A stretch of DNA of 64,000 bases, taken from Clarkia xantiana subsp. parviflora. Its lineage: Eukaryota > Streptophyta > Magnoliopsida > Myrtales > Onagraceae. Positions 24,768 through 38,368 of the stretch are shown here, piece by piece (the first letter of the stretch is position 1; every line of letters starts with the position of its first letter). The stretch spans positions 13,323,066-13,387,065 of the forward strand of contig JAPTYO010000059.1 in assembly GCA_036873135.1 (NCBI GenBank). Reading direction: 5' to 3'. A model generated the notes under the pieces. It was given only the letters and a program-made list of their open reading frames with translations, searched no databases and was not told the DNA's origin. The position numbers were made by a program, and so were the translations under genes.

Positions 24768-27056
24768 ATGGCGACAGATCTAGATGCCGCCATTGTTAAG
24801 GACCCTCGTATTACCAAGATCGCTTCTTCGATTCGGGTTATCCCCAATTTCCCAAAACCTGGTAAACTCAAGCTCACCTTGTTCTTGTCCGCCGCCACAT
24901 TCAATCAATTTGTACCCCTCTTGACTTCCAATTGATTCTTGCAATTTCTTTAAACAGGGATTATTTTCCAAGATATAACGACACTGCTTCTTGACCATGC
25001 GGCTTTTAAGCACACCATTGATATGTTCGTCGAGAGGTACCAGGGGAAAGGTATCTCTGTTGTCGCAGGTAATGTATTACATGATACTGTTGTTCTTTCA
25101 TTCTCTCCATTGCCGAATTTAGTGGCTAATAAGAACAGGATTTTCATTGTTAAACTTAAAATCAGGAGTTTGGGTTCTAATTGATATGAAACTCGCAAAT
25201 GCTTGTCTTTTTTGTTTTTTGATTCGTTCTTCTCGTTTGAAAAGTTAACCCTGATTGAAGTATTATCCTCCAAAAAAATTCGTGATACAAAATAGTATTG
25301 ACAGTTGAATGTCTATGCCAAACTCTTTCTTTGCATCCGTAGAGATTTTGCAAGAGACAGTACAGGTCTGGTCTTTGTTGTTAGTTAGTAGTGATATAGT
25401 TTTCAAGTTGTTTTTTTCATTTAAGAAAAGTTCAGTAGCTTGATTGAGTATTTGAGCTCAAACATATGGATTTATGTGAAAAAAGTGAACACCATATTGC
25501 CTGCTAAGCTAATGAAGAATTGTTCTATAACTTCATAGGATACTAAACTTGATTGTCAGTTGCTTATCATCCTAAATTTGCTTCTTCATCCTAAATTACG
25601 TGTTTACTACGTGGATTATTAATTGATTCTTCGCTGTTGATGGTGCTACTGCAGGTGTTGAAGCAAGAGGATTCATATTTGGCCCTCCCATTGCATTGGC
25701 TATTGGTGCAAAATTTGTTCCCCTGAGAAAACCTGGAAAATTGCCTGGTAAAGTTTTTATGGAGCGCCATTGATTCTCTTTGAGTTGCTAGACTAGTTTG
25801 ATTGGTAATTAGGGTCGATCAACTATGATAATTGGTGTATTCTTTCATGAAGGCTAACCACTTTTTAGTTAAAATTTCTCGGAACCTCTAACTCTAGCTG
25901 CTGGTTATTTATATTGTCATTCAGGGAAGGTTATCTCTGAGGAGTATTCCTTGGAGTATGGAACCGACAAAATGGAAATGCATGTCGGGGCTGTTGAGAC
26001 AGGAGAGAAGGCCCTGATAATAGATGACCTCATTGCTACTGGGGGTACCTTGGGTGCTGCAATAAAACTACTTGGTACTATTTGAGTTTCATTTTACTTC
26101 TAAATGCATCATTCACACCCCTTTTTCCTTTGTCGTGCTATTGGAAATTTGGAGTGGAGCACCACTCTACATATATTTTGAGCAGGTTTTTGAATTGTTG
26201 TTTCATGCTTTTAGTACCATAGGTTTCTTCAACTGTGGAGTAACTACAATCCTATGAATGCTTCACCCTTATTCTACGATACAAGAAATAATCAAATGCC
26301 TCCTAAGTTCATCAGATCACTGTTTCTAATTACAATTACTTGTGTGCTAATCAAGATATCATGGTCATCATCAGACAATAGGCAATGGGTTGGAACTAGG
26401 ATGGTGATGATCAAATTATTATTTTGATTACAGTGTTCTTGAAGTTGATAGTTTTTGGAAATCGTTCAAGTGAGAGGAATTCATGTTGAGACGTTTCTGA
26501 AGTATGGAGATTTTTCGTCACCCTCCCTAGTGCAATTATCAACTACTGCAACAGTGTAGCTGTAAAACTTTGCGTATTTACCTCTGCTGACATGTTTGAT
26601 TGATGCTCATATGGCTGTGCCTTTCTTGCAGAGCGCGTAGAAGTAGAAGTTGTTGAGTGTGCATGTGTGATTGAAATTCCCGAGCTTAAAGTAAGTACTT
26701 GTTATTCTCTTTCTCCTATTTTGGTCAATATAATTATTGCCTAAAATCAAGCATACATAAGTATGTTTCCGTGTGTTGCTGAATGCTACAAAAAGAAAAC
26801 TTTTAACCACAGCCATAAAAAACAAACAAGTTCTTCCATCTACAAGTGTATCTAAACAATTTTTAACTTTATTCATTTTGGTTGTCTTCAACTGATAGTT
26901 ATGAAACTTGACTGGCGTTCATTAGTGTTGGTTCGGTTAATCCTTGGTTTATTATTGCTTGAGCATCCATTGTTGATACTATATGTGGTAATTTCTTGTC
27001 AGGGCCGTGACCGTTTGGGAGATAAACCACTGTTTGTTCTGGTGAGCACGGTTTGA
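24768..27056 (+). CDS. APT: Adenine phosphoribosyltransferase
   Basis: Salvages adenine to AMP using PRPP and in plants also converts cytokinin bases to nucleotides. Six exons: 24768-24861, 24958-25068, 25655-25747, 25925-26074, 26632-26690, 27003-27056, all GT-AG, giving 186 residues, normal for the family. Landmarks: [20 protein letters not shown] (12-31), [33 protein letters not shown] beginning at 69, and the PRPP-binding [14 protein letters not shown] (129-142); it ends [13 protein letters not shown] chose the ATG at 24768 because [15 protein letters not shown] matches the family; the upstream frame has no ATG. No transit peptide, so probably cytosolic. The next gene starts about 880 bases downstream on the same strand. 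Confidence 0.95.
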
Positions 27057-27939
27057 TATATGTTAGATAGCTTCTGATGCGTCGGGACTCGGTTGGAGAT
27101 GCAGTGACTCGAGATGTTTGGTAATAAAAGGATGGTGTTTGATCTGGTTGTGTTTCCTAAAAAGACCAAATATGTTATGATTATTATGTTGGAGCCTTAT
27201 TATAAAGATGACTATTTTGCAGTTGAAGTTATCTAAGCTAGTTTGTATGTGTTCATGCGCTTTGTGAACCGACTTTGTTGATTGTAAAATGATCAAGTAT
27301 TACCCTTGTTCATCTTGATGTCAAAAGACTAACTTCAAACAGAAAGCAGATCTAGATGTTGTTAAGCTCTTGAACCAACTGGGAATCTGAGTTGAAGCAA
27401 TAATAAAAATATCATTTTTAGTGGAACAATCAAGAATAATGGCGGGAAACATGGTAGATCTCAAATTTGGCATAACATGGCAGATCGAGATGGTTTTTCT
27501 TAGCATTGATGACTAGCAGATAGCTAGATCTCCACCTACTTTTAAAAAGAATTAATTTTTTTTTAATAAATTTGTCATTTTGGTGATAAACCCAGTCAAA
27601 TCTCTACTTCTTGCTAAAGACAACACAACAACCTCCCTCCATTTTCTTTCTTTCTCTACAAGCCTTCCTTCATCTCAAATTCAAGAACCCAAATCCCATT
27701 TCGGCCAATACTGCAAGAAAATTTGTAGCTTGAGTCTCATCCACTCAGTACACTTACCCAGAAGCTTCAGCTTAGTTTCCCAGTAGAACCCTTCAATTGA
27801 CAAGGAGGCCGACAAAATAAAAAAAAACGACTTTTTTTTCCTTCTTAAATCTGAAGCTTGTTTGATTTGTTCAATTGCTGGTGCTGGTCCCTCCTGGTGC
27901 CGCTTTTCACTGATTTGATGATCTGTTGAGAAAACATCC
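27057..27939. other. Intergenic between the APT and xylanase genes
   Basis: Holds the APT 3' UTR and xylanase 5' UTR/promoter. A C/T-rich stretch (27640-27670) suits a plant 5' leader. No other gene. Confidence 0.45.
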
Positions 27940-30900
27940 ATGTCTAAAAAATGCCGAGGTTTCTTGTGTTGCTGCGGCTTTAGCACAGATCAGTCTTCCC
28001 AAATCCATCAAAACCCTAAACCTCCACAGGTTCGCTCTCTCTTTCTCAATTGAAAGCGCATTTGTCGGGGTTTGACTTTCAATTTCCTGTCGCTGTTCTT
28101 CCTACATTTGATTTGATGTCCCAAATCGCAATTGGTTGCAATAGTTGGCTTCTAGACACAGTAGATTTTGTGAAACGTTAATGCTTCATCCTCATGCTTG
28201 CTACTGTTTGATCTGATTCTGTGCTTGCTGCTATTAATGGTGATGTTATAGATAGATAGATGCAGAAATTACTTAAAATTGTGGTTTGCTTCTGTTAATT
28301 GAACAATTCCATGGCATCATTACAATTGATTGATCAAATTTATACGAATTGGTTTCGAAATCGACTCTTTCTCTTCATATCATTAGCAGCCTTCAATTTC
28401 CTGAGTGTTATACTTACTGCATTAGTCTCTTAACTATTTTTTGTTTTTCTCTTGACAGATTTCTGATAATCACGTAATGGACAACACTGGATCGAGTCAT
28501 TCCATCAATATTGTACAAAACCACGATTTCTCAAAAGGGTTGATTTCTTGGTACTCAAATTGCTGTGAGAGCTCTGTTGTATCAGCAGAAAATCGCGGTT
28601 TCCATGCTGTGGTTACAAATAGGCGAGAAACCTGGCAAGGTTTGGAACAAGACATCACGAGCCAACTCGGTCCCGATCTAACGTATTCGGTCTCTGCTTG
28701 TGTTGGGGTCTCAGGGCCTCTCCAAGGGCCTGTCAATATCTCAGCCACTCTAAAGTTAGATCATGCAGACTCCACCACCACGTATCACTTTGTTGGAAAG
28801 TAATACTCTTCATAATACCCCAGTCATCCGTTTTTTTACTCGATATAATTTTTTTTGAATCGATTCTGAACCCTAAATTATTTACGCAGAACTTCCGTGG
28901 AGAAGGGGAGGTGGGAAAGTGTGGATGGCAGTTTTTCATTATCAACTGTACCAAAAAGAGTTGTTTTTTACATTGAAGGACCACCTCCTGGTGTAGAAAT
29001 ACTCGTAAAATCGGTGTTTATTACTTGTTCAAGTCCTACCAAAACCCAGGTATGTGCAAAATTTGAGCTTTTCATCATAATCACTATGGAAAGTAATTCT
29101 TTTTCCAATTATTGTAACTTGTACTTTGTTTCTCCTATAAAAAAAGCCAACAAAATCTCCAAAAATTGCTGCTAGAGATGAGAAGAACATAATCCTCAAC
29201 CCTAGTTTCGACGATGGATTGAACAATTGGGCTGGAAGAGGCTGCAATGCTGCCATTCACGACGCCATTGAAAAAATTATCCCGATGTCAGGGAAGTTCT
29301 TTGCATCTGCAACGGGACGGTCTCGGTCATGGAACGGACTTCAGCAAGACATTACGGGACGAGTGCAGAGGAAACTTCTGTACGATGTTTCTGCATTTGT
29401 CCGGATTTTCGGGAACAATGTATGTTCGAGCAATGTGAGCATGACCCTTCATTCCCAAACACCGGATTCCCGTGAACAATACATCGGAATAGCCAGGTAT
29501 TATATTCTAGCTTTATTGTGACCGTCTTTTTAATCGTTTCTGCTAAGAATACAACATTAGATAAAACAATAATTTGCCTAGTATAGGGTGATTGGGTTAC
29601 AGTTCAAATGATTTGTCATAGCCCGACTTATGGAATTTTTCACCAAAACAGCACTATTTGAACATCCAAATATGGAAATAGGTTACTGTAGGAAACAATT
29701 ACCAAACTAGCACAACCCAAGAATCGGATTCTCGACAAAGAATTACAGTAACATTTTTCGTATTGGTTGTTCAGCTATTGTTATTTTGGTGAAAAATTCG
29801 ATTTTTATGGCCTATGAGATTCAATGATAAGAGTTTTGGTTTGTTTTACAGTGTTCAAGCCATTGATAAGGATTGGGTGCAATTGCAAGGGAAGTTTCTC
29901 ATTAATGATTCTCCATCAAAATTGGTCATCTATTTTGAAGGCCCCCCTGCAGGAACTGATATTCTCGTGAACTCCGTTGTAGTAAAACACGCAGCAGAGA
30001 TCCCTCCTTCGCCTCCCCCGACTATCGATGTTAGTATCACCGAACTAACATTATATATGTTGAATTTTTGGATAGACCTAAATATTATCAATTTTTGTTT
30101 TTTAATGTATCTTCAGAACCCAGGATTTGGAGTGAACATTGTTGAAAACAGCAATCTAACTGGTGGTACTACTAACGGGTGGTTTACGCTCGGAAACTGC
30201 ACGCTAAATGTAAAAGAAGGTTCCCCGCGTATTCTTCCTCCAACAGCAATAGAGTCGATTGGGGCCCACGAGCCTCTGAGCGGTCGATACATGATGGTGA
30301 AGAACCGAACCCAGACATGGATGGGTCCCGGCCAGATGATCACAGAGAAGCTCAAGCTCTTTGTGACGTATCAAGTAACGGCTTGGGTTCGGGTTGGGTC
30401 GGGTTCGAATGGACCTCAGAATGTGAATGTTGTCCTTAGTGTTGATGACCAATGGGTGAATGGAGGGCAGGTTGAGGCTGGTGATGACACGTGGCATGAG
30501 GTTTGTGGGTCCTTCAGAATCGAGAAGCAGCCGTCGAAGGTTATGGTTTACGTTCAAGGTCCGGCTCCGGGAGTCGACTTGATGCTTGCCGGGCTCCATA
30601 TCTTCGCTGTTGATCGAGAGGCGAGATTTGAACATTTGAAGTGCCAAACTGATAAGGTAATTAGTTTCAGTCTTGTTGATATATAGTATAAGAGTGTGCT
30701 GAATGTTTTCACCCAGCTTATGGGACAATTGGTTAATGTACACGTCTTATTTTTAAGAAATACGAGAATATTATTAAATCTTACACAAAATTATATGCAT
30801 GCATGTAGATTCGTAAGCGCGACGTCACCATCAAAGTTACAGGAACGAGCGGTTCGCCCGCTCCGACGGTGATATTCAAGCAAGCTCAATGTAGCTTTCC

Positions 30901-31936
30901 CTTCGGGTGTTGCATAAACCGAACGAACATTGATAACGAAGATTTCGTCGACTTCTTCACCAAGAACTTCAACTGGTCCGTCTTCGGGAACGAGTTCAAG
31001 TGGTTCTGGACCGAACCCCAATGCGGAAACTTCAACTACAGAGACGCGGATGACATGCTCGCCTTATGTAACGCTCACAACATCGAAACCCGAGGCCACT
31101 GCATCTTCTGGGAAGTCGACTTCAATGTCCAACCGTGGGTCCGGTCCTTAAACAACAAGGACCTCAAAACTGCTGTCCAGAACCGGCTAACCGGTCTCCT
31201 ATCCCGCTACAAGGGCAAGTTCAGGCACTACGATGTGAACAACGAGATGTTGCATGGCTCGTTTTATCAAGACAGGTTGGGGAAGGACATAAGGTCGGAC
31301 ATGTTCAAGATCGCGAATCAAATCGACCCTTCCGCTACATTATTCGTGAACGACTATCACATCGAAGACGGTCACGACCCGAACTCCTCCCCCGAGAAGT
31401 ACATACACCACATCCTCGGTTTACAAGAACAGGGCACCCCAGTTGGCGGCATCGGTGTCCAAGGCCACATCGATTACCCAGTGGGACCCATCGTGTGCTC
31501 CGCATTGGATAAATTAAGCATTCTGGGTCTTCCGATATGGATTACGGAACTCGACGTGTCGTCAGTGAACGAATACGTCAGAGCCGATGACTTGGAAGTG
31601 ATGTTACGAGAAGTATTCGCGCACGGCGCGGTGGAGGGTGTGATGTTGTGGGGATTTTGGGAGCTTACGGCGAGAGAGAACGGGCATTTGGTGGATGCGG
31701 AAGGGGCGGTGAACGAGGCCGGGAAAAGGTACATTGCCCTTAGGAAGGAGTGGACGACCCACGGCCACGGTCGGGTTGATGAGGCCGGGGAGTTCAAGTT
31801 TAGAGGGTTTCATGGAACGTACGATGTTCAGATCGTGACTGGTTCGACGATAGTATCGAAGACGATCGTCGTGGACTCAGGTGATGATCCGCTGATAATA
31901 TCCGTAGATGTTCCGGATGAGTGTGATTTTGATTGA
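27940..31936 (+). CDS. Plant endo-1,4-beta-xylanase, CBM22 modules plus GH10 domain
   Basis: Cleaves beta-1,4-xylan in secondary walls; resembles the RXF12/AtXYN1 type. Seven exons: 27940-28029, 28459-28799, 28890-29049, 29147-29496, 29852-30029, 30117-30656, 30809-31936, giving 928 residues, near the usual 900+. Three CBM22-like modules: about 45-195, 210-370 and 375-545, each with the pattern NPxFxxGLxxW ... W.G..Q.I ... VxxYxxGPxPGxDI. GH10 follows: general acid/base E699 in DVNNEMLHG and nucleophile E800 in WITELDVSS. The N-terminus MSKKCRGFLCCCGF is Cys-rich and not a standard signal peptide, as in other members, so secretion route is unclear. The acceptor before exon 4 (ataaaaaaag) has a weak pyrimidine tract and is the least certain junction. 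Intron 6 carries a small-LTR copy (30675-30765). Confidence 0.93.
30675..30770 (+). repeat. Solo-LTR-like copy of the small LTR family in xylanase intron 6
   Basis: gtataagagtgtgctgaatg, ttttcacccagcttatggga, caattggttaatgtacacgt, then cttattttt. Plus orientation, inside the intron between the last CBM22 and the catalytic exon. Confidence 0.65.
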
Positions 31937-33629
31937 ACTGAATTTATATATCTCCTGTAAAGAACTCCGTGTGTCATTCATAAAGATTTAGTAGTTAATA
32001 TATCATAATATCCAATGTTGTTTGCTCAATGTTAGGAATTTGGTATCTAAAGTTTGAAATGTTAAAATGGAGAGTTATATGTTTTATTTTTGTTGAAATT
32101 TGATGTCTCGGTGTGATTACTTTAAAGAAGCTAATCCTGACGAAACCGAGCTAATATGCCGCTCCCTTCTCGTCACATTGCCGGAACCGTCACCTAAGAA
32201 ACTGTTCACATCCGCGCAAGTAAATCACGCTCCATTATCACTGAAAATCGCCCTACACCACTCTGTTGGACACCTTTAATTTTAGATGTTCAAGTTCTTG
32301 AAAAATTTGTGAAAAAATAAAGAGTGGTGGATTATGAGTGGGTGAGTGAGTTGATGAAAATGATTGAAGTGAGAGTAAAAGACGCATGGAGACACCAAGT
32401 TTCAACAAAAATGAAACATAAGTCTGTCAATTTTAACATTTCAAACTTCAGACATCAAATTTCAATATTTGGCAAACCTTGGACTATTTAAAGGTTTTTA
32501 ACCCTAATAAAAATCATACCATGCATGTGTAATGATCAAATTACTATCTGAACTTTGATTCAATTATTAATCGCTACACGAATTTTATTTTTTAAAGTCA
32601 CCTTTATAATTGCTTGGAGGTCTACTTAAAGGTATTTGTTCGGAATTTTTTCAATTTATGTTTAAATTTATTGGATATGCATAAAATCGCCTAATGTAGT
32701 CGGAATATACTCATTTTTTTGTCCAAATTAACATAAATTGAAACAAATGTAGCATAAAAAAACTTCATGTGGCAAGAATATACTCATTTTATGTCCAATT
32801 TTACAGAAAGTGAAACGAATGTAGCAAACGTTTAGGTAGATAATTTTAAAATGTTGTTCAAGTAGCAATAAAATTCATGTAGCAAATGGTGTTCTTTCAA
32901 CATATTTAGAGGGCATATTCCAGTTGTTCAACTTTCATTACTATATATATATATGTATATAAATAAATAATTAGACACGCCTTCACCGTGTATTGATGGT
33001 CAGTATTATTAGGTCCGGACTGGATCGACGGTCCAATCGGGTTCGAACCAGACCGGTGCCTCTTACGGTTCGGTTCAAGCAAAATCGGATGTTGTAAGCG
33101 AATTCTGTTCGAAAGTTTGATTTTCGACGAATCGGCCGGTTTTGAGCAGACCGGATCAAACTAAACAAAAAAAAGTCAATTGGATTGTATTTTCAGTGAT
33201 TTTATTGCAGTTTATTGTGCTGAAAATTTACCATATAAATCTATGTTGTATTTTATGTGATTTTATTTAATTTTATCGACATTGAACTAGAATCAGTCGG
33301 ACCGGGACGATCTGGCTGAACCGGAAACTAGTGACTTGGCCGGTTTGACCTCCGGTCCGGTCGTTGATAACACAGGTATTGATCTTTAGTCGTCGAGTTA
33401 GTCAAAGTAAACGCTCCTTTTGGTACAGTTTATAGAATAACAATTTGTATTTCAAAGGTGCCTTGTTAGGTGGTCGATTATTATATAACAATGAAAGGGA
33501 AATTCTTAGAATATTACACTGTACGAGTAAAAAAAGAACTAGTTGCACCTGATGCTCTCTTTCCGACCAACTCATGAATAATAATGCAGTGGAGACTTGT
33601 AGCTTTTTTTGTTAAGGATCATAAAAACC
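31937..33629. other. Intergenic, MITE-rich, upstream of the first aminotransferase gene
   Basis: Besides the MITE at 32030-32510, 32515-32900 resembles the element at 61476-61974 (phrases such as 'aattgaaacaaatgtagc' and 'ttcatgtagcaaatg'), and 33005-33375 has 'ccggtt'-rich ends in inverted arrangement. ttatataacaatg at 33480 is a possible TATA region. I searched for relics of the two presequence exons of the neighbouring paralogue and saw none. Confidence 0.45.
32030..32510. mobile_element. MITE-like element with about 70-base inverted repeats
   Basis: Left: tttggtatctaaagtttgaa, atgttaaaatggagag, then tttatttttgttgaaatttg, atgtctc. Right, inverted: aaatttgatgtctgaagttt, gaaatgttaaaattgacaga, then atttttgttgaaacttggtg, tctc. 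Immediately downstream of the xylanase 3' end. The outer boundary is approximate and no target duplication was fixed. Confidence 0.6.
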
Positions 33630-35623
33630 ATGTCTTCAAGCAGCTGCAACTCTAATCATCATGAATACGCTGACGTGGACTGGGACAGCCTCGGATTCGG
33701 TCTCATGCCGACCGACTACATGTACACGATGAAGTGCGGCGCGGGAGATGATCAGAACCATAAGCTTTATAAAGATGGCAAGATAAGTCCTTACGGTAAT
33801 ATCGAGCTCAGTCCTGCTGCTGCCGTCTTGAATTACGGCCAGGTAACTATATATATGTACCGGTCGATATTTAAGTAGTTGCGTCTTAACCAACTGTCTC
33901 ATAAGTGTTCATATTTTATATGTAGGGGCTTTTTGAAGGACTAAAAGCATACAGGAAAGAAACAGGGGAAATATTGTTGTTCCGACCAAATGAGAATGCT
34001 CTCCGAATGCAGTTTGGGGCCGAACGAATGTGCATGCCTGCCCCCTCGGTCGATCAATTCGTTGATGCTGTGAAACAAATTGTGGTTGCCAATAGACGTT
34101 GGGTAATAATAATTCATTTTTATCTCGACTAACTGTGGAAGTATATGTAAAGAATATATCTCGCATTCACTTCAGTTTTCGTAACAGTTGGTCAAAAGAT
34201 TTGTCTAGAATTTCACATGATATCAGAGCACACATGTTCAATTTTAGTTAAAAAGTTTCTTGTGTTTTAGGTTCCTCCTCCTGGGAAAGGGGCACTTTAC
34301 ATTAGACCATTGCTGATAGGAAATGGCCCAATTTTGGGTTTGGCTCCTGCACCTGAATACACTTTCCTAATATATGCATCCCCTGTTAGAAACTATTTCA
34401 AGGTAAATGAACTTTTCTTACTTGTTTACCTTTTTTATATGCCATACATAACATGTACAAATTTTACTATCATCATTAAGCAAGTGGCCTAAAACAATAT
34501 GCAGGAAGGTTCTGCGCCCTTGAATTTGTATGTTGAGGACGAGTTTCATCGGGCATCACACGGTGGCACTGGAGGAGTGAAGACTATAAGTAACTACGCA
34601 CCGGTGAGGCAGTAAATCCAATAACGTTTTGTTCGATCCGCTATACGTATTTATTTCAAATTAATTATGCAGATTTTTTTTCTTTCTGAGTTAGGTATTG
34701 AAACCGATAGGGAAGGCTAAAAGCAATGGATACTCTGATGTACTCTACCTCGACTCGGTTAATAAGAAGAATATAGAGGAAGTCTCGTCTTGCAATATTT
34801 TCATACGAAAGGTACATGTGTAGTCTGATCAAATACATAATCCAACGAACTTCCAAAAACACATGTTGTATTTTCAACATTGTTGTGGGTTAATTCGGTT
34901 TAGGGAAATTTACTGTCAACACCTGCTACAAATGGAACGATACTTCGTGGAATCACTAGGAAAAGCGTCATAGAAATTGCTCATGATCTCGGATACCAGG
35001 TAAATAATGAATTGTCACATAGTTATGAATTGTGAAGTATTTACTTACTATACATGTTATATAAGCTACTATGCAGTTTTTTCACTGCAAAATCCACAGT
35101 TTTAGCCTTGTTCATATTATATTTACGTGTAATTTAGCTCTTTAATTTTTTAATTAATATGTGGCCTGATATAAATAATAAAAACCCTACAATTGGTTAG
35201 GTGGAGGAACGAGATATTTCAGTTGATGAACTGATGGAGGCAGATGAAGTTTTCTGCACTGGAACCGCAGTGGTAGTTGCATCTGTTGGAAGCATTACCT
35301 ACAAAGATACTAGGTAACTATATATATTAATCTATGTATATAGAGCTAGAGTTTAAAAAATTTTAAAAAAATTTTAAAAAAAATCCATGGGTGTCATAGG
35401 TGCTAGCTTCTTGAATAATTACTATTTGCACAATGTCAACACTAAGAGTAAAGTAATGACTACAAATATTTTGATAAACTAAAAAAGATGATAAATTTGA
35501 TATATGAATCAATGCAGGGTTGAGTTTGGTCAGAGTTTGTGTGGGGAGCTGTACAATACCCTTGTGGGGATCCAAATGGGTGTAATTGAAGATAAGCATG
35601 GGTGGGTTGTAGAGATTGATTAA
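33630..35623 (+). CDS. Branched-chain amino-acid aminotransferase, upstream copy, no transit peptide (350 aa)
   Basis: PLP-dependent fold-type IV enzyme interconverting Leu/Ile/Val and their 2-oxo acids with glutamate/2-oxoglutarate. Exons: 33630-33842, 33926-34102, 34271-34402, 34505-34603, 34695-34811, 34904-34999, 35201-35313, 35518-35623. The PLP lysine is K200 in GGVKTISNY; the class IV signature spans EEVSSCNIF to GITRK. It begins [20 protein letters not shown], directly at the enzyme domain, whereas the downstream paralogue has about 56 residues before the same point. So it is predicted cytosolic, unless an unseen 5' exon exists (no splice acceptor is needed for this start). It differs from the paralogue in ILRGITRK versus ILPGITRK and lacks three residues near the C-terminus ([13 protein letters not shown]). 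All eight exon joins are at the same places as in the paralogue, supporting tandem duplication. Confidence 0.92.
33880..33912 (-). repeat. Small LTR-family fragment in aminotransferase intron 1
   Basis: gcgtcttaaccaactgtctc followed by ataagtgttca matches the reverse complement of part of the family LTR. Only about 30 bases remain. Confidence 0.4.
34165..34260 (+). repeat. Small LTR-family fragment with primer site in aminotransferase intron 2
   Basis: cagttggtcaaaag ... acatgatatcagagcacaca followed by 'tgttcaattttag': the LTR 3' part and a diverged tRNA-Met primer site (atgatatcagagc). Confidence 0.4.
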
Positions 35624-36392
35624 CTTGTTCTCTATTTATATATATATGTTTGTATGTGTGTTTTCTTAATAAGGGGGTTCCTATATATGTTAATGTTCTT
35701 AAGGGCACATCATTTCCTATAAATAAAGGTTTTTTCTTCATCTTTCTTATTAGGGTTAAGAATCTAAAAATAGTCTAAATTATACGTTATTTTGTTAATA
35801 TCGTTCGATTTAAAATATTAATATTAGATGGTCCAAATGTCATTCACCACGACTACTGGGTCATTGTCAAGCTCAATTGTCCAACAAACATTACCTAGAG
35901 TGTTGTGGACCTTTTTGTATATTTTTTTATTATTACTTATACTATACTAGTAATAGATATGAAAATATTTAGCAATGATTATTATGCAACGAACCTACAC
36001 TAATAAAATATTATGCAACGACCGCGATGGGAAGGAACAAAAATAAACTTGCTGGAAAACAAATTTGACTAAAATAAACAATAATCTAAATTAATGACGA
36101 AGGTATTTTTCCACGCCATATTTAAAAATGCTGACCAAATATGTGAATGTTTATGTTAGTTAGGCCATTATTATTATTCTGTAAATGCATAAAAAATGAC
36201 CATATCTTCTTCCTTATTTCTTTTTTTGGTGAATGCGTATCTTCGTTCATGTTTGACTAGTGTTGTAATCTAGTCTAATAATAATAATTTATCATAATTA
36301 ATAAATATCTAATCAATAATCTTTGTCATTTACAGATAGATAGACAATAAATTTCTTATTAATAATATTTTACTCATATAAATGAAATCCTA
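35624..36392. other. Intergenic between the two aminotransferase genes, proximal part
   Basis: 3' UTR of the upstream copy, then AT-rich DNA. 35750-35880 carries repeat-like text ('ttagggttaagaatctaaaa ... aatattagatggtcc') of the kind seen at MITE ends elsewhere in this window. No gene. Confidence 0.4.
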
Positions 36393-37173
36393 GGGGGTGT
36401 TTGGATGGATGTAATGTGAGATGTAATCTCACATTAAGTCCCACATTACATCAACATTAGGTTGTTTGGTTTGCCAAACGACGTAATATGCATTGTAATG
36501 TAATGTCCATTGTAATCTCAGATTACGTTCAAACTCCATTCAACGTAATGTGAGATTACATCCAAAAACGAATGTAATGTGAGATTACGTCCAACATTAC
36601 GGAGTGTTATTATTTTATTAATATTTATTAAATAGACAAAATACTTTTTATTATAATTATAGCTTATTATGATAATAATTTTGTTATTATTAGTGGTCTT
36701 TTTTGTTTTTTATCTACTTCATAACTCATTTTTATAATAAACAATAATGCACATGATGTTTGTATAAAATGAGTAAAGCCTTTTCAATGCATTTTTTTAT
36801 GAAAATTATCTTATAAAACTAAATTAGAATTTTAATAGTTGTGCATATTGTGTTTACATATTTTGTTTTTAGAATTCATAAATGACTACAATATTAACCA
36901 CACCACATAAACAATATTAAGAAGTTAGTTGTTATCAAAATATATTTTCTGTTTTAAATCTTATCATATTAAGATAAATATACTCTCTATAAATTAATAT
37001 AATAATAATAAAGTCACATTATAACATATACCAAACACTGTAATCTAACATTACACTCTACATTACAATACAACCAAACATTGTAATCTAACATTTCAAG
37101 TAATCTCACATTACAGCTCACATTACTTATAATATCACATTTCAAGTAATCATTTAGTCCATCCAAACGCCCC
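36393..37173. mobile_element. MITE with ends ggggtgtttggatgga / tccatccaaacgcccc
   Basis: Terminal inverted repeats of about 16 bases with one mismatch, continuing into inverted 'gtaatgtgagatgtaatctc'-type subterminal repeats on both sides. Flanking trinucleotides cta and tta resemble but do not equal the TTA/TAA duplication of PIF/Harbinger-type elements. About 780 bp, no transposase. Confidence 0.7.
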
Positions 37174-38337
37174 TTAAGACTTAACAACAAATAATGTGCA
37201 ATTTTGTGAACCAGCTGTGTAGCATATACCTATTCTTGGGTCCACCATATAAATTAAATATATATATATATCGATTAAAGCACATGTCACAATTATATAA
37301 ACATCCATCATATGTTAGTACTTCTTCTATACATGTGGTTGTTGGATTAAGATATATATAATTGAATCTGTTAGCAGCTGTGTAAGTGTAACAACCTAAT
37401 TTAAAACCTCCTCGTTATATTTTATTTAACTAACAACCAAATATTAATTAATATTTAATTGGTTTAAACATTTATGGTCTGGTCCAACCCGAATTTTGTA
37501 TTGGCTAAGGCATATGTAAGAAAAAAGGATCTAGTTCTGGATAGGTTCTAGATTGTATTATAAAAAAACAGTCTAGTTCGGTCCAGAACCGGTTTTATAT
37601 ACATATTTACACTAAAAAATTAGTCCAAAACTAAACCAGGACCGTTTTCAAAAAATATACTGGTTCGGTTTTCCATTTGAAAATTTGGTCAGTTTAGAAC
37701 CGGTCCGGTCTAGCAGGACCGGTTTTTTTTTTCTTTTTTTTCTCATCTCTAAAATATATATTAATTTAAGTGCTTAGGTGCAATATTGAAAAATGATGAG
37801 ATCTATATGTAAATATTAAACTTTAAGTAACCATGTCTATTCGTGTTTAGCTGAGAAACCGTGTCTACTCGTGTCTTAGTCGTGTACATGCAGATCTGAG
37901 CTACACCGACATGCTCAAAATTGTGTATATTCGTGTCAAATAGTTGTTTAGACACAGGCCGTGTCGTGTCTTGTTAGAGATATATGAAAAAACAGTTCTA
38001 TTACAGCTCGTGTATTCGTGTCATTTCAGTAATTGCCGTACTTAATCAAAAGACTTCACGTGACTAACAAATGCTTTTTTTTTTTTTTTGGTTAAATTTT
38101 ATGAAAAATCTAACGTTACAATAAAGTGCGAGTTAACAATATTCTTTCTTTTCAAATGTAGCGGAATTTGAACCCGAAATATCTAGAGTAAAGCTCCACT
38201 TTATAGGGAACCCATCTCTCGCTAGCTCTTCTATATAATATATAGTATATTATGTATAGCTAGCTACCTCCTTATGACGTGGAGAATCAAGCTACAAATC
38301 AAACCATACGTACTTTTCGTGGTTTTTGGAATTGGAT

Positions 38338-38368
<31 letters not shown>

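Noticed and set aside
33000..33400. Possible tRNA gene because of 'ggttcgaacc'-like text
   Set aside because: No cloverleaf arms or anticodon stem around it; it belongs to a 'ccggtt'-rich dispersed repeat.
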